A DNA stretch of 64,000 bases, from contig NC_135786.1 in NCBI RefSeq assembly GCF_051106095.1, forward strand, positions 208,997,001 to 209,061,000. The letters run 5' to 3'. Position 1 is the stretch's first letter. Every line of letters starts with the position of its first letter. Of this stretch, positions 51,955 to 63,045 are shown in pieces. A program made the translations under genes and the position numbers. Origin of the DNA: Pogona vitticeps (taxonomy: Eukaryota; Chordata; Lepidosauria; Squamata; Agamidae). Below the pieces are notes generated by a model, which made no database searches, was not told the DNA's origin, and was given only the letters and a program-made list of their open reading frames with translations.

Positions 51955-52160
51955 GATTTGCAGACTGTGTTACAGTTGAATTTGCAGTCAGTGCTCATAT
52001 AGGGGCTGTAGGTTGATTTGGGAGGTCAGAATTCATACTGGATGTGATGTGACTCATCACATCCAGTATGAATTCTACATCCCTCCTTCTTTCCTTCCTT
52101 CCTCTGGTCCCACCTCTGCCAATCCTTCCTTCCTTCTTGGTCCTACCTTTCCCAATCTTT
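51955..52160 (-). repeat. Unclassified repeat containing a perfect hairpin
   Basis: Sequence here resembles 57418-57600 on the opposite strand (shared ATCACATCCA, CAATC-CAGCCCC-type blocks). It includes the 22-base inverted repeat at 52028-52076. I cannot name the family; boundaries are rough. Confidence 0.4.
52028..52076. repeat. Perfect 22-bp inverted repeat, 5-base loop
   Basis: Arms 52028-52049 and 52055-52076 are exact reverse complements (AGAATTCATACTGGATGTGA plus TG), with loop TGACT. Confidence 0.95.
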
Positions 52161-52617
52161 TTATGGAGCATAAATGCAGGAAATAAGACCCAGAGATAAG
52201 GTAACAGGGAGAGCTAGTGCTAATCTCATATATGCAAGATACTTAAAAAAAAAAAGTAGGACTATCGGGAGAGAAGAGAGAATGTGATGTTGTATTCCCC
52301 TGGTCCTGAACGTCACACTGCAACTGCCTACATCACTGAAACACCACATATAGACACACACAAACACTTTTACAAGAACGCATCTCAACTAATCACACAA
52401 GGAAAAGCCTGTTCAAATCATTCCAGCTTGAAAAAGTAGAAGCTCCTTAGTGGCAGGAAAAGAAGCCACTTTGGAAGCAAAAAGAGTAGGACTGATTTGA
52501 ATCAGCTTTTGCTGATCATATGGTCAGTAAAAAATACTTCAAATTCACCCATTTTATAAGCAGAACAAATCCTGAAGTTTCTGACCATTTAGTGCACCCT
52601 TACTCTAGGAACCTGTA

Positions 52618-52950
52618 CTGCATGACCCTCATATCCACAGAGGATTGGTTCCAAGCCTCCCCCACAGATGCTGAAAAACTTCAGAAATTGCTATTTTAAT
52701 AGCAAACACTATACACAGCATGGTCACTTGCTCCCTCTAGTGACCAATTCTTTTAATGACATTGTGGAAATATATTTCTTTAGCAAAAGTTATACATATC
52801 ATGGTCTCTGGCTCCCTCTAGTAGCCAGTTTTGGTAACTTCATCTTTAAAAATATTTTTCTAAGATTTTTCTTTTAATAGTTTTAATATTTTCACACTGT
52901 GGATAAGTGAATCAGCGGATACTGATCCCATGGACAAGAGGGCCCTACTG
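52618..52950. mobile_element. Tigger-like nonautonomous element
   Basis: TA/CTGCATGACCCTCATATCCA to ...CAAGAGGGCCCTACTG/TA. The inner part shares ATCCACAGAGGATTGG with GAATCAGCGGATACTGATCC inverted. The interior has a tandem pair of about 100 bases with TGGTC..GCTCCCTCTAGT. Confidence 0.7.
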
Positions 52951-53096
52951 TAGTTACAATCTATCTTGCCTCCCCCAAAAACTGTTTCTGTGCACTCTTG
53001 TAGAAAGTTGTTTTTCCACCACTCACAATGACTGTGTTTGATTCAAGATGGAAGTTGCTGTAGTCTGCCAGCACCAGCACTTCCTCTGTCTGTGGA

Positions 53097-53102
53097 TTTA
53101 TT
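53097..53102 (-). terminator. Candidate CNGB3 polyadenylation signal
   Basis: AATAAA on the minus strand about 93 bases after the CNGB3 stop codon. It is the first such hexamer met and would give a short 3' UTR; not verified by downstream elements. Confidence 0.5.
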
Positions 53103-53194
53103 AACCATGCAAATGATTGTATGAAAAGAGCTACATTTTTACAGAAGGAAAAAAAATCTCCCCATATGCCCAGCACAGCTCGAACATCCTCTGG

Positions 53195-53623
53195 TCATGC
53201 TTGCTTTTTCTCTTTGACTTCAACAGTAAGAATTTCTCCTTCTCCGGGTGTAGTGGAAGGCGTCATGCTAATAATAAGAGATTGGTTAGTGATTCCTCTG
53301 AGCAGAGTTGGTCGAGGAGAAGGAGGAGGAGGTGGTGGTGGTGCTGATACTGGCAGTGGTGATGATGGTTGTGGCTGACTCTTGACTCCGGCCTCTTCTT
53401 TAGGAGCAGGTGGCTCAGCTTTCGTGTCTGGAGCTTCTCTGACCGGAGCTGGCACTACATTTTCTTTTACTGGCTTGGCCTGAACCGTTGCTTTACCATT
53501 TTCCTTTTGGCCTTTTGCTGTTTTTTTCTTTTTCTCTTCTTCTGCTTTTTCCTGTTCTGCTTTTTCTTTCTTTGCTTGTTCTTCTTTGGCTTGAATTTCT
53601 TGCTGCTGTCTTTCTTTTTCTTC
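53195..53623 (-). CDS. CNGB3: CNGB3 last exon with E/K-rich and Pro-rich tail
   Basis: 142 codons and TGA (53197-53195). It starts [16 protein letters not shown], a charged run likely to form helix or coiled coil. It continues through a Pro/Ala segment with a run of eight to nine prolines and ends with the conserved block NQSLIISM and EVKEKKQA. The acceptor TTTTGTTTCAG at 53624 is in phase. A near-copy of this acceptor and exon start lies 109 bases upstream. Confidence 0.93.
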   Translation of the reverse strand, partial: EEKERQQQEIQAKEEQAKKEKAEQEKAEEEKKKKTAKGQKENGKATVQAKPVKENVVPAPVREAPDTKAEPPAPKEEAGVKSQPQPSSPLPVSAPPPPPPPSPRPTLLRGITNQSLIISMTPSTTPGEGEILTVEVKEKKQA

Positions 53624-56600
53624 CTGAAACAAAAACAGCCAAACATTAACTTGTCTTTTCCTTTTTTTCCTTTTCTGCCTTTTCTCGTTCTTCTTTTTCT
53701 TTCTTTTCTTGTTCTTCCCTTTCTTTTTCTTCCTGAAACAAAAACAATTAAGTATTGTTGAGTAAGGTTGCATGATGGGGTCCCAAGACCTTTTAGATCT
53801 TGCCTACAGAGAAAAGGGTGAACAAAATCCACCAAGGAGGCCACATGCATTTCAGTGTGGCTTGGAGCTGTGCTTAGCCAGAATCCTTCACAGGTTTTAC
53901 AGAGAAGTTGTGCAAAGGAGCTCAGAATGCCCAAAAGTGAATTTCCTGTTTAAAATGCCTCTCATTTGATAACATCTGGCATTGTTGCTTCCTCAAAAAT
54001 CACTTCTGTGCACTCACAGGGCAAGTTGGAAAAAGAAAGGCAATAAAAAAGTGACTTGTTCACTCTAAAGCAGTGGCTCCCAACCTTGGGCCTCCAGATG
54101 TTTTTGGACTACAACTCCCAGAAGCCTTCACCACCACTTCTGATGGCCAGGATTTCTGGGAGTTGAAGTCCAAGAACATCTAGAGGCCCAAGGTTGGGGA
54201 CCACTGCTCTAAAGGGCTGAATGAGCAGAAACAGATAAGACAACGGACTCATAAGCAGAAACAGATAAAATGTGATCATTCCAGAGAGGCCTTCTTCATA
54301 GTTGCCTCATGGGCATAAAATACATGCAAACCAAGTTCTGACAGTCACCTCCTGATGCTCAATCACCAAAGAAACGCAAGTAAGCGTTCTACTTGCAAAG
54401 TTGTGAAACAGTGTTGGAGGATAACCAGAAATCCTTTACTTCTTAAGGTAAAGCTGAGTGTCTTGTCTATTTTGGCTCTGTATTCTCTCCGCTCATAATG
54501 GAAATGAGGATAGGTTGTCCTACTGCAGCAATTGTGTGTTTTGTGCCACACAATTCACTGCCATCATCTCAGATAGCAACGGAGTCTGGAAAAGTTGCTC
54601 TTTTGGACTACAAATCACAGACTCTACCCCACAGCAGCTCTGTAAATGCTTCATCCGAAAGAACCCTTGCAAAAATTAGATTCCTTACTCTTGGTTTCTC
54701 CTTTAATTTGCAATACCCCCAAGGTATTAATTTCCCTGCTTATTTCTTATCTCTGCAGCCCACCCTGACTTTTGCGCTTTGGGATTTTGTACCTGTTCTC
54801 TTTTCAGCTTGATCACGGCAGCCATGCCACCCCCTTTCCCACCAAGCAAGGCCTGGAACATCTTGGGTGCTTCTATTTTCTGTGTTAGCAAAGAGAAGCC
54901 TTTGACAGGTTGGGCTGGTCCTTGAGTCGGCTTGCCTGTCTTCTTCATGAGTGCTCTAGAGAATAAGGAAAGAACACAAAGGGGAAAAAAAAGAGAACAT
55001 GTTAAAGAACATGTTAATCAGAAAGAGCAAGAGAGCCAAAGAAGCTGGAGATGCTATTGCCACTTGGACTGCTGAGGCCCTTGCCAACTTGGGTTAGATA
55101 TATTTTCTATATGTTTGTGTTGGAGGAGGTAAATCCACATAGCGGATTCATGAATCGTGTACAATTGAACTGATATTTTATTCTAGGCTTTTGAAGATTC
55201 CACATGTGGAGCTGTTTTTGCCAGGTACTGCACACTGAACCCAGTTGAAGAAGCTGTCTTGGATTTTTATCTGAATTTGAATTCAAATTCAAAGGGACAC
55301 TTTGCAATACTTCCATACTGATGTTGTTGCCTAGGAGTTGAGTTGAGTGCACAAATTGTAGCATTTTGCTGTTAGAATTGTTCATCTTGTATGTTATATA
55401 ATGACGAATACAAAAAGACTAATTTTGTGAAATTGTGTTTGCAAGATTCATCAGTAGATATCTGAGTAAGCAAACAGCCCTATAGAACTGAAGTGTTACA
55501 AATGCACAGAGTCCTTGTACCCAGAGATCCTTGAACCCAGTGAGATTTTTCACAAGTTTAAATGAGGCCATGCCTCCAACTGCCCCTTGAACAGGGTTTG
55601 GAGAAATTCTTTTCAGGTCTGTAACTCCCAGAATCCTGCAGCCAAAAGTTATCAAAAAGTAACTTTCCCAATACTTGCCCAGAGACAAATGAAGAAATCG
55701 ATCCAGAAACCAATCCTTGGCTTCAGACTCTGTTTCTATGCCTATAAATACCAGGTACGAGAAACATTTAATTTATGCTAATTAAAAGCTTCCTATCCTC
55801 CTTTATAGGGACATGGTGGCGCTGCGGGCTAAACCGCAGAAGCCTGTGCTGCAGGGTCAGAAGACCAGCAGTTGTAAGATCGAATCCACACAACGGAGTG
55901 AGCGCCCGTCGTTTGTCCCAGCTCCCGCCAACCTAGCGGTTCGAAAGCATGCAAATGCAAGTAGATAAATAGGGACCACCTCGGTGGGAAGGTAACAGCA
56001 TCCCGTGTCTAAGTCGCACTAGCCATGCGACCACGGAAGATTGTCTTTTGGACAAAACGCTGGCTCTATGGCTTGGAAACGGGGAGGAGCACTGCCCCCT
56101 AGAGTCGAACACGACTGGACAAAAATTGTCAAGGAGAACCTTTACCTTATCCTTCTTTTTAAGTTCCCAACTTCCCTAGGGCTCCTTTTCACCTTGAGGA
56201 AGCTCTGGATGAGGGGAAGCCTTTGCAACCAAAATATCACCATCAGCTTGGAAGCAGCACTCCTGACCCCACTAGCAGTAATCCAGTGGCAATTTTTGAC
56301 TTCTTAAGGTCTCTCCCTCCATCATGAGACATACATGTGAGGAGCAAATGTTTCTTTAGCTGCATGTGCACGCAATACCTACACATCTACACATGTGTAG
56401 ATATGTCAGCCCCGTGTATAATTATTCCATATTATTGCAGAAGGACATACTTTCCCTTTTTCCTTAAGACCTTATCAGACTCGGGATAGTTCACCAAGAT
56501 TTCGTTGAGAGTCTTCTTGTCAAGAATAAAAAGGTTGGCAAAGCCATGGGCCACCACATTTGCTGTCCGCCGATTTCCCCCACTTGCTGCTAAGAGGCTG

Positions 56601-59600
56601 AAATGGCAAAGAAAATAGGCAGTCTTATTTTTTTTTTCCTTAGTCGTCAGCACCACAAGAAATCTGCTATCTTGCTTGGTTACTCTCATAGTTAAAAGTA
56701 TATTATTGCTAATCTTCAATATAAGCTTTTAGCAAATTCAATCTACTCCTTCTAGCTTATCTTCTGCAGACGTGGAAAATGTGTGTCTTGTTAATGGTGT
56801 CTTGTTAAACATTTGAAAAGATTATGAGCGCGACTATATGGTCAAATGCCACGAGATTTGCTCTGCTTATGAAGTGGGCAAATCTGAAGTACTTTTTTTT
56901 TACTGACTGCATGATGCAAAGGCTGCTTTGAATTGGTCCAGGTCTTTTTGCTCCCAAAGTGGCTTCCCCCCTCCTCTGCTGCTGGGCAGCTTCTACTTTT
57001 TCAAGCCAGAATGATTTGAATTGTCTTTCCCCCATCTAGTTAACTGTGATAGTCTCTTGTAAATACGAGGTGTGCAGTGTTTTGGTGACATAGGCAGTTG
57101 GGGCATGATATTCACGCCCGGTTGGGGCGGGGTGGATGTGGGGATCAGGTCCTAGTCCTGGATCCTGTCAGTGTTTGTGGGAAGGTCCTTTTGTTGCGAA
57201 GCAAAAGCTTACTGTTGTTAATCCCTTAATTGACAGGTCTAAAAGTGTCATTAAAATCACCTTTTTCCTGTTTTACTGTTCAAACTTCTGATATTAGGTA
57301 CTCTGAGACTGTTAAGTACCTTTCCATGTTATATTTCTATAGAAATGTTTTTGAGAAATATAGTAATCTGAAGTTTTAAGTGAGAAAGCAGCTTCACAGA
57401 GAACCATAAGAGGATCAGCAGAGGCTGGTCCAGAGGAATGAAGGAGAGAAAGGGGCGTTATGGGCTGGAATGCAACTCACATCACATCCAATGTGAGTGG
57501 TGAACTCCTGAATCAATCCGCAGCCCCTGCGTGAGCAATTTCAAATGTAATACGGATTGGAAATCAAATTGCAGCAAAGCTGAGTCAGAACAATTTCCAG
57601 AGTAGTCACACCCTATGTCCCCCTACCACATGTTCTTGCCTGTTTCAGTTCCTTCTGACTTTGCTGCAGACCAATAGGTCAGCTGCTGGATTAAGTGTTA
57701 ATGGAATGCAGAAGTGGGGACCTGCAACTTGCAGATTTAGGTCACACCTGTGACTTGCCTTGGACTCAATTTTGGGGTTTCTGGGGTGACGGGCGACTCA
57801 ACTTGTGACTTGGATCCATTTGTCTGAATTGTGTTGCCAAATCCCTATGCCCCCCCATCCCCGCTGACCTACCTGCTCCTGCCACCACCATCTTCAAATG
57901 CAGCATGTCAGAGGGCTTTTCATGGTGATGCTCTAGCTGCCTGTAGTCAAAGGGCAAATCCTCCAACCTGCCTATTCCTGCAAGTTGTCCTGGTGATGCT
58001 TTAGCCTGCCATAGAGCATCACTAGGAAGACTTACAGGAAGAGGCGAGTCTGAGAACCTACCTTGGAGTACAGTAGTCTAGAGCATTTCTATGAAAGCCC
58101 CCCTGCCTTCCTCCTGCTTCAGACCCTATGCTGGCCTATCAGCTTGTCAGCACAAGCATTGAGGGAGGCAGCGGCCTGGATCCTGAATGGAGGCAACCGC
58201 AGCAGGCAGGTTAGTGGTGGGCAGTGGGAGGCCCAAGTGTTTGGTACCAAGTCCTGAGTATGAAGCCTTAGGGGACAGGGCAAGTGGCTCGCAACGCCGA
58301 CTTGGGGCTTGGTACCAAAGATTCAGACTTGGGCCTTGGTGTCTGAGACTCAGACTTGGACTTGAGACATGGGTCCCAAGGCTTACCAACATCCATGGTG
58401 GAATGTTTGTGAAAGATGGTGAGAATAGTTAGTTCAGCAGGCATAGGGACAGAGGATGAGACGTAAGATGGCAAAAGGTACCACAAAGAAGGCAGGGAAT
58501 TGTTATCACTGTTGCAATTGTGTTGCTCAACTACTTGTTTATGAGAACAGCCAGTTCATCTGGCTCATGGACAGATGATAGAAAAAAATTGCAACAGATG
58601 AAGCAAGAAGCAGACCATGGCATTAATCAACTATTCGACACAAAGCATAGATGAAAATTATAAGTAAACGGCATATGTAAGGGAATTGTGAATGACGTGA
58701 GAATAAAGATGGAGAAAGTGTTAAGCCAAATAATAATGGAAATCTGTGGTTCCCTTCAATGGCCCCTCCCTTTAAATATGAAGCTCTCTTGGGTTTTCTA
58801 AGCATCACTCTGCAAAATCTGTGAAACATTCTATTTTGGCAAAGGCTGGGGCTGGTTTAGAGCCCAGGCTCTTTCTGCTGAAACCTGCCAGAAGACAAAG
58901 TTGTGCAGCAGGGAGATCCAGGTGCTTCTCTCTTGCATGGGATAAACTGGAACACAATTCTGTTCCAGCTGCCATCCTGCTATTGTTAATCTCCCGCTGG
59001 CAATCCTGCTTTCCACTTGGCAAGGAAGGAAATAGCAATGTGCCAGGTTTAAATTTATCCTCTGCTTGTAGCTCCCCTTGTGGCTGTGAAAGGATGCCAA
59101 TTGTGTTGAACAGAATGCCAACAGCTCCTACTAGTCCACATACAGGCAGCTCACAAATACTTTTCTTAAAGTTTCTCAGAGAGCCCAAATCCACCAGTGC
59201 AATTTCCTGGAAGAGTCCCAATGCATTCAATGGGAAACTCTAACAGTCAAGTCACTTATCTCTGAGGAAGTTGCACTGTTGAAAAGAAAATCTTGACTCA
59301 CCATAAGGAATATGCAATTTTCTGATTTATCTTTGATGGGTCATTTTCATATGCAAGTCATTGTATTCCATAGAATGTTTGTAAGAGCAGCATTATTTAT
59401 AAAGGCAAAATAGATCTGGTCATTTCACGAAACAGTGATTTATCCAAAGCAACAGAACAATACCTGATCTCTCCAAATACAGCTCCTGCTCTCAAGGTGA
59501 CCAAGACTTTGGTGCCATCAGGACCTCCGAGTACTTGAACCTCACCTTGTTTAATGATGTACATTTCTCTACCAATTTCCCCCTAGAGGCATACATCAAA

Positions 59601-62150
59601 GAAAACACTGCAGGTTATGATGATGGTTATTATAACAGTGTCATCTCAGCAGCAACAGCTGTCCGATAGATGGTTAATTTAAAGCCTTTTTTCTCCTCAC
59701 TTAGTGAACTTCCCACTAACTGAGCTCTTCTTGTTCACAGCATTGATAAAACAAAACATCTTTTTTGAATCATATAGTTAAAATTTCCAGGATTTATTCA
59801 GCTCAGCCACTTGCCAAAAACATTCCAGTCCTAAGTATGACATTATTTATGGTGCATCCTCCCTTTTTATTCTCCCAATCATGGTGGGAGAGTAAGTTAG
59901 GCTGGAATATAGCTACTGGCCCAAGAGGCTCATGGTTAGCTCCATGTCTAGAATGCTTGTTTTTGACACCGTTCTAGTATTCATGAATGTGTTGACTTGC
60001 ACACTGAGTGCTCATTAAGTAATTCTGGTGCTGGCTTCAGCAGTTGCTCATCACAACTAGAGTAGCTCCACTGAATTGATGGGGATTTGGTGAGTGTTCC
60101 TGAGCACAACAAGACCCAGATAATCACGATCTAAATAGCTGGATGCACGGAAGGATATTTGTCACTGGGGTTTACCAGTTAGCAATCTAATTCAATGAAC
60201 TTTAAAATGTGATAATTGTCCACAAAGGGGCATTTAAACATGTGAGAGATATATACATACAGACTTTGAGAGGTCCACCTGTTATATGTCTAATGCTTGA
60301 CGTATGCACATTACAGAATACTGTACATACGCTAAGCATATGTCTCATGCTTAATGTATGCACAACACAGAACTGGATTCTGAATTCTGAGACGGATCAA
60401 AGGAGTTAGATTAACTTTTATGACCCTAGCTTGTCACTAGGTTTTCTTTGGAAGGTGCTGAAAGCTTTTAACCTTCACAGATCTCCTTTTTGTAGGAGTG
60501 AGCAAACTCTCCCCCAATAGATGTTGCTCTATTAAAAGCATCCCTTTTACTCTCCTTACCTCTTGCATTCTCCAAGACATTCACAGCACCAGCCACCCAA
60601 ACAAATGAAACACTGCACATTCAAAAGTAAATCAGCATTTTAATTATTTTCTTAATGCGTGATTTGCATAATTTCAAAGGGGAAATCAAGAATAATCAAC
60701 CAACCAAAGCATCTGCTGTTTCTTGCATATTTACCAGCTTATTTGTGAACTGATTAGCATTCAAATGAAGCCAATTATACCTGGACAAATACAACAGTAA
60801 TGGCTGAGTTCATGATATATGTATCCCAATCAAAGTTATCTAGTATGATATAGAATAAAAGTTGCAATAAAAATGGAGCGTAGTTATCGTTTACATTGTT
60901 AGTATGGTTCAGTAGCCTGGCACATAGTAGATACTGAATTACAGAGAATCTCAAGCACAGGTGAATGTTTAAATTGCCTCTCAATCTTGGAACCAAGCTA
61001 AATGTGACATTAATTGTGTGTAAGTACTTAACACGCATGATTTATGTCCTTTAAGCAGTGTGCAGCAATCAAGACCGAGACCATGGCTGCATGAGTTTAT
61101 TTAATTTCATGCCACTTTTTGCATTTCTAATGAAAATTATCCCCTCCTCACCACCTATCAAATGCTCTGGGTGTAAACCTCCCATTGGCACAAAAAAAAA
61201 AAACCTTGGATACCTGGCCCAATAATTGGAAAAGGTTTTCCCCATTCCCATCATCATCATCATTATCTTATAACTGTAGAGCTGGAAAGGACTCTATGGA
61301 TCATTGAGTCCCAGCTTTTGTTAAGTAGACACAGTTGGGAATCAAACTCCCAACCTCTGGCTCTGCAGCCAATGACTTAAACCACTGAGCTATCCAGTAG
61401 TCATAGTGACACTGGTACAGAAGGTAAGGGTTAACCTTGTTGTTTATGTGCAATGGTCGTAGTCCTAAACCACATTCATACCAGCAGGGAATGCTATCTA
61501 CAGCTAAATAGATAATGCAATGCAACACTGAGCCATATATTTAACATTCGATGTAGTTTGAACCACAGTAAGAAAACGGCTGACTTTGCTGTGTTGGCTA
61601 TTACAAAATGCATGAATATTGTAATACTAATTATTTATTGGCAGAACATAGAGTATTGTAATTTGTGTATCTAAAACTTTTTAGAGTGAGAATCAGAGAA
61701 CTGTACAGTTAAGTCTCAGATGCTCCGTTGTGTATAAATTTACATGCGGTTTTGTGCCTGCAACATTTTACTTAAACACTGAAGTCCCATGTTGGGATAC
61801 AGATAACTCATATTTAATTACTACAATTATTCATACTCTAATTTGTAAAAAGGATGTTCATATAAGTAATAAAATCCACATTCTCTGAACCAGGTTTGAA
61901 ATCTGAGAGCACATTATTATGAATGCACACTGCCCTGTAATTATTTTTGTGCTATGTAATTCACTCAAGGTTAATTTTGTTCCAATTTTATTCTTGACCT
62001 ATAGCTGAACTTGTCTTTTAATGCTGTTATTATTCTTGCATTTGCAAAAGAAGTGGACGAACTCACCTTTTTGCAGACAAAATCACCAGGTAAGTACACA
62101 ATGGATTTCAGTCTGACCAACATATCACAGATCATTTGGTTATCACATCC
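53195..62150 (-). CDS. CNGB3: CNGB3 (cone CNG channel beta-3 subunit), 3' part, five exons
   Basis: CNGB3 is the modulatory subunit of the cyclic-nucleotide-gated cation channel in cone outer segments; loss in humans causes achromatopsia. Five minus-strand exons (62150-62067, 59582-59464, 56597-56451, 54955-54793, 53623-53195) join in frame to 313 residues and a stop. They encode the end of the C-linker side ([20 protein letters not shown]), the cyclic-nucleotide-binding domain with its phosphate cassette (FGEIS...NRRTANV), a conserved KLFK-like segment (KMFQALLGG), then an E/K-rich and a Pro-rich tail ending [10 protein letters not shown]...EVKEKKQA. The last part matches human RQSLIISMAP...EVKEKAKQ, which separates CNGB3 from CNGB1. 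The pore and transmembrane exons lie beyond the right edge. The gene is tail to tail with CPNE3, as in mammals. Confidence 0.95.
53646..53732 (-). other. Duplicated acceptor and E/K-rich pseudo-exon or alternative last exon of CNGB3
   Basis: The 28 bases TGTTTTTGTTTCAG plus GAAGAAAAAGAAAG at the true last-exon acceptor recur 109 bases upstream. In phase with the penultimate exon, this copy encodes [20 protein letters not shown], then KEKKEKTS and a TAA stop (53648-53646). Because 109 is not a multiple of three, reading through cannot rejoin the normal frame. The only nearby donor (CAA/GTTAAT) is weak and out of phase. It is either an unused duplicate or an alternative terminus lacking the Pro-rich tail. 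Confidence 0.5.
54071..54206. mobile_element. Palindromic hAT-type MITE with exact 8-bp duplications
   Basis: CAGTGGCTCCCAACCTTGGG to CCCAAGGTTGGGGACCACTG; arms share GGACTACAACTCCCAGAA and TTCTGGGAGTTGAAGTCC. Flanked by CTCTAAAG at 54063-54070 and 54207-54214, an exact match. Confidence 0.92.
54793..54955 (-). CDS. CNGB3: CNGB3 penultimate exon
   Basis: 163 bases: one base completing Lys, then [20 protein letters not shown] through [12 protein letters not shown] and VIKLKREQ. Human has KLFKTLLGG and LLKLKREQ at the same places; the linker between is divergent. Acceptor TTATTCTCTAG, donor CAG/GTACAA, phase 0. Confidence 0.92.
54956..56450. other. CNGB3 intron
   Basis: Contains a Sauria-type SINE (55808-56155). 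No other element recognised. Confidence 0.75.
55808..56155 (+). mobile_element. Sauria-type SINE, copy 3 (near full length)
   Basis: GGGACATGGTGGCGCTGCGG head, GATCGAATCCACAC B box, CGGTTCGAAAGCATGC, GATAAATAGGGACCACC, and the BovB-like tail CTAGAGTCGAACACGACTGG with ACCTTTACCTTATCC. Flanks TATCCTCCTTTA and TATCCTTCTTTT may be a decayed duplication. Confidence 0.9.
56451..56597 (-). CDS. CNGB3: CNGB3 exon, phosphate cassette and C helix
   Basis: 147 bases encoding [20 protein letters not shown], then [20 protein letters not shown] and [10 protein letters not shown]. The Arg-Thr pair that contacts cyclic nucleotide in this family is present (NRRTA). Acceptor GCCATTTCAG, donor AAA/GTATGT, phase 2 at the end. 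Confidence 0.95.
57418..57600 (+). repeat. Unclassified repeat, second copy
   Basis: Resembles the minus strand of 51955-52160: GCTGG..GAGGAATGAAGGAGAG, ACATCACATCCA, CAATCCGCAGCCCCTG and GAGCAATTTCAAA-like parts in the same order. Confidence 0.35.
57710..58400. repeat. Possible old repeat with GACTTGG-type words
   Basis: GTGGGGACCTGCAACTTG near the left and CTTGAGACATGGGTCCCAAG near the right are roughly inverted. In between, words such as GACTTGG recur. Reads in both strands give no protein. Weak. Confidence 0.25.
59464..59582 (-). CDS. CNGB3: CNGB3 exon, central cNMP-binding domain
   Basis: 119 bases encoding [20 protein letters not shown], then [19 protein letters not shown] and two bases of Ser. 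It holds the beta roll and the start of the phosphate-binding cassette. Acceptor TGCCTCTAG, donor CAG/GTATTG. Confidence 0.95.
59583..62066. other. CNGB3 intron
   Basis: Contains one SINE (61250-61397). Otherwise AT-rich and unassigned. Confidence 0.75.
61250..61397 (-). mobile_element. tRNA-derived SINE ('GGATAGCTCAGTGG' family), copy 3
   Basis: Minus strand: CTGGATAGCTCAGTGGTTTA, CAGAGGTTGGGAGTTTGATT, and the tail AGTCCTTTCCAGCTCTACAG then a (GAT)n end. Confidence 0.82.
62067..62150 (-). CDS. CNGB3: CNGB3 exon, start of cNMP-binding domain
   Basis: Twenty-eight codons, [20 protein letters not shown] then PGDFVCKK, matching human [20 protein letters not shown]. Acceptor TTTCAAAAACCAG, donor AAG/GTGAGT, phase 0 at both ends. 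By comparison with the 18-exon human gene this is about exon 14. Confidence 0.94.
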
Positions 62151-62762
62151 CTGGTTTTTGAAAAAAGAAAATCATAATAATGATCATCAAAATTATAGTG
62201 ATAAGATTATTCATAACGGGCAAAATCCTCTTGGCTTAACTTTGTGTTAGCACAGCCTGGATCAGATGCTGGAAACACTGGATTTACACTAACTAAAAGC
62301 TTCTTATCCTCCACTGTTATAGGTTCCAAGGCTTCCGTAGGCTTGCTTTTACTATGATGAAGCCCTTGGGAGCCTTGGGACAGAAGGAGGGAAGCTTTGG
62401 GGGGAAAAAGCTGCCCAACAGATGCTGTTAATTTCAAACCCAGTGGCAGTGGTCCAGCAGCAATTTTTTACTTTTAAAGGCTCTCCCCCACCAAAACACA
62501 CAGACATAATGAGGCTCCCAAAGACTTCCCCAGGGCAAAAGGGAGCCATAAGGAACCTTGCAACCTAAAACAAGGGGGAAGATAAGAAGCTTTTATTTAG
62601 AGTAAATTCAGTGTTTCCTACTCCTGACCTGAGTTATGCCAATACAAAGTTACACAACAGGCTTTTGCCCGCTATTACACATTACTAGGAAAAAGTAAAA
62701 AAATTATAAAACAATTAAGTCTAATCTTCATGTCTGGATCATAGGAATTGACAGTTATAATA

Positions 62763-63045
62763 CTGTGTTTCGCCGAAAATAAGACAGGGTCTTCTATTAA
62801 TTTTTGCTCCAAAAATGCATTAGGACTCATTTTCAAGGGGAAATGATTTATTTTTTTTCATGTACAACAATCTACATTTGTTCAAATACAGTCATGTCAT
62901 CTTCTTCTGGTTGCTGCACAAGGGTGGAGGGCGGGTTTTCACTTAACTGGGGCTTATTTTGGGTGTAGGGCTTCTATTACGAGCATCCTGAAAAATCATA
63001 CTAGGGCTTATTTTCAGGTTAGGTCTTATTTTCGGGAAAACAGGG
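62763..63045 (-). mobile_element. TA-flanked AATAAGAC-TIR element, full copy
   Basis: TA/CTGTGTTTCGCCGAAAATAA to TTATTTTCGGGAAAACAGGG/TA. The inverted ends share CCGAAAATAAGAC, and the interior includes AGTCATGTCATCTTCTTCTG. It lies in the opposite direction to the copy at 10517. Confidence 0.82.

Larger units (their letters stand above)
45433..53096. other. Intergenic region between CPNE3 and CNGB3 3' ends
   Basis: No gene recognised. It holds SINEs (45730, 46747, 50793), an unclassified repeat (46190-46415), a long MITE (48611), a BovB tail (51086), an unclassified repeat with a perfect hairpin (about 51955-52160) and a Tigger-like element (52618). 47033-48610 and 49355-50792 show nothing recognisable. 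Confidence 0.65.
53624..54792. other. CNGB3 last intron
   Basis: Contains the duplicated acceptor (53646-53732) and a hAT MITE (54071-54206). Other sequence is unassigned. Confidence 0.75.
56598..59463. other. CNGB3 intron
   Basis: Contains the second copy of the unclassified hairpin repeat (about 57418-57600). A stretch at about 57710-58400 is rich in ACTTGG/GACTTG words and may be an old hAT-like repeat; not classified. 58400-59463 shows no element. Confidence 0.6.

Noticed and set aside
52961-53176. 71-codon frame after the CNGB3 stop
   Set aside because: It lies in the likely 3' UTR and has no family similarity or splice signals.
53467-53934. Minus-strand Lys/Arg-rich frame around the CNGB3 tail
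   Set aside because: It is the E/K-rich coding sequence read in another frame.
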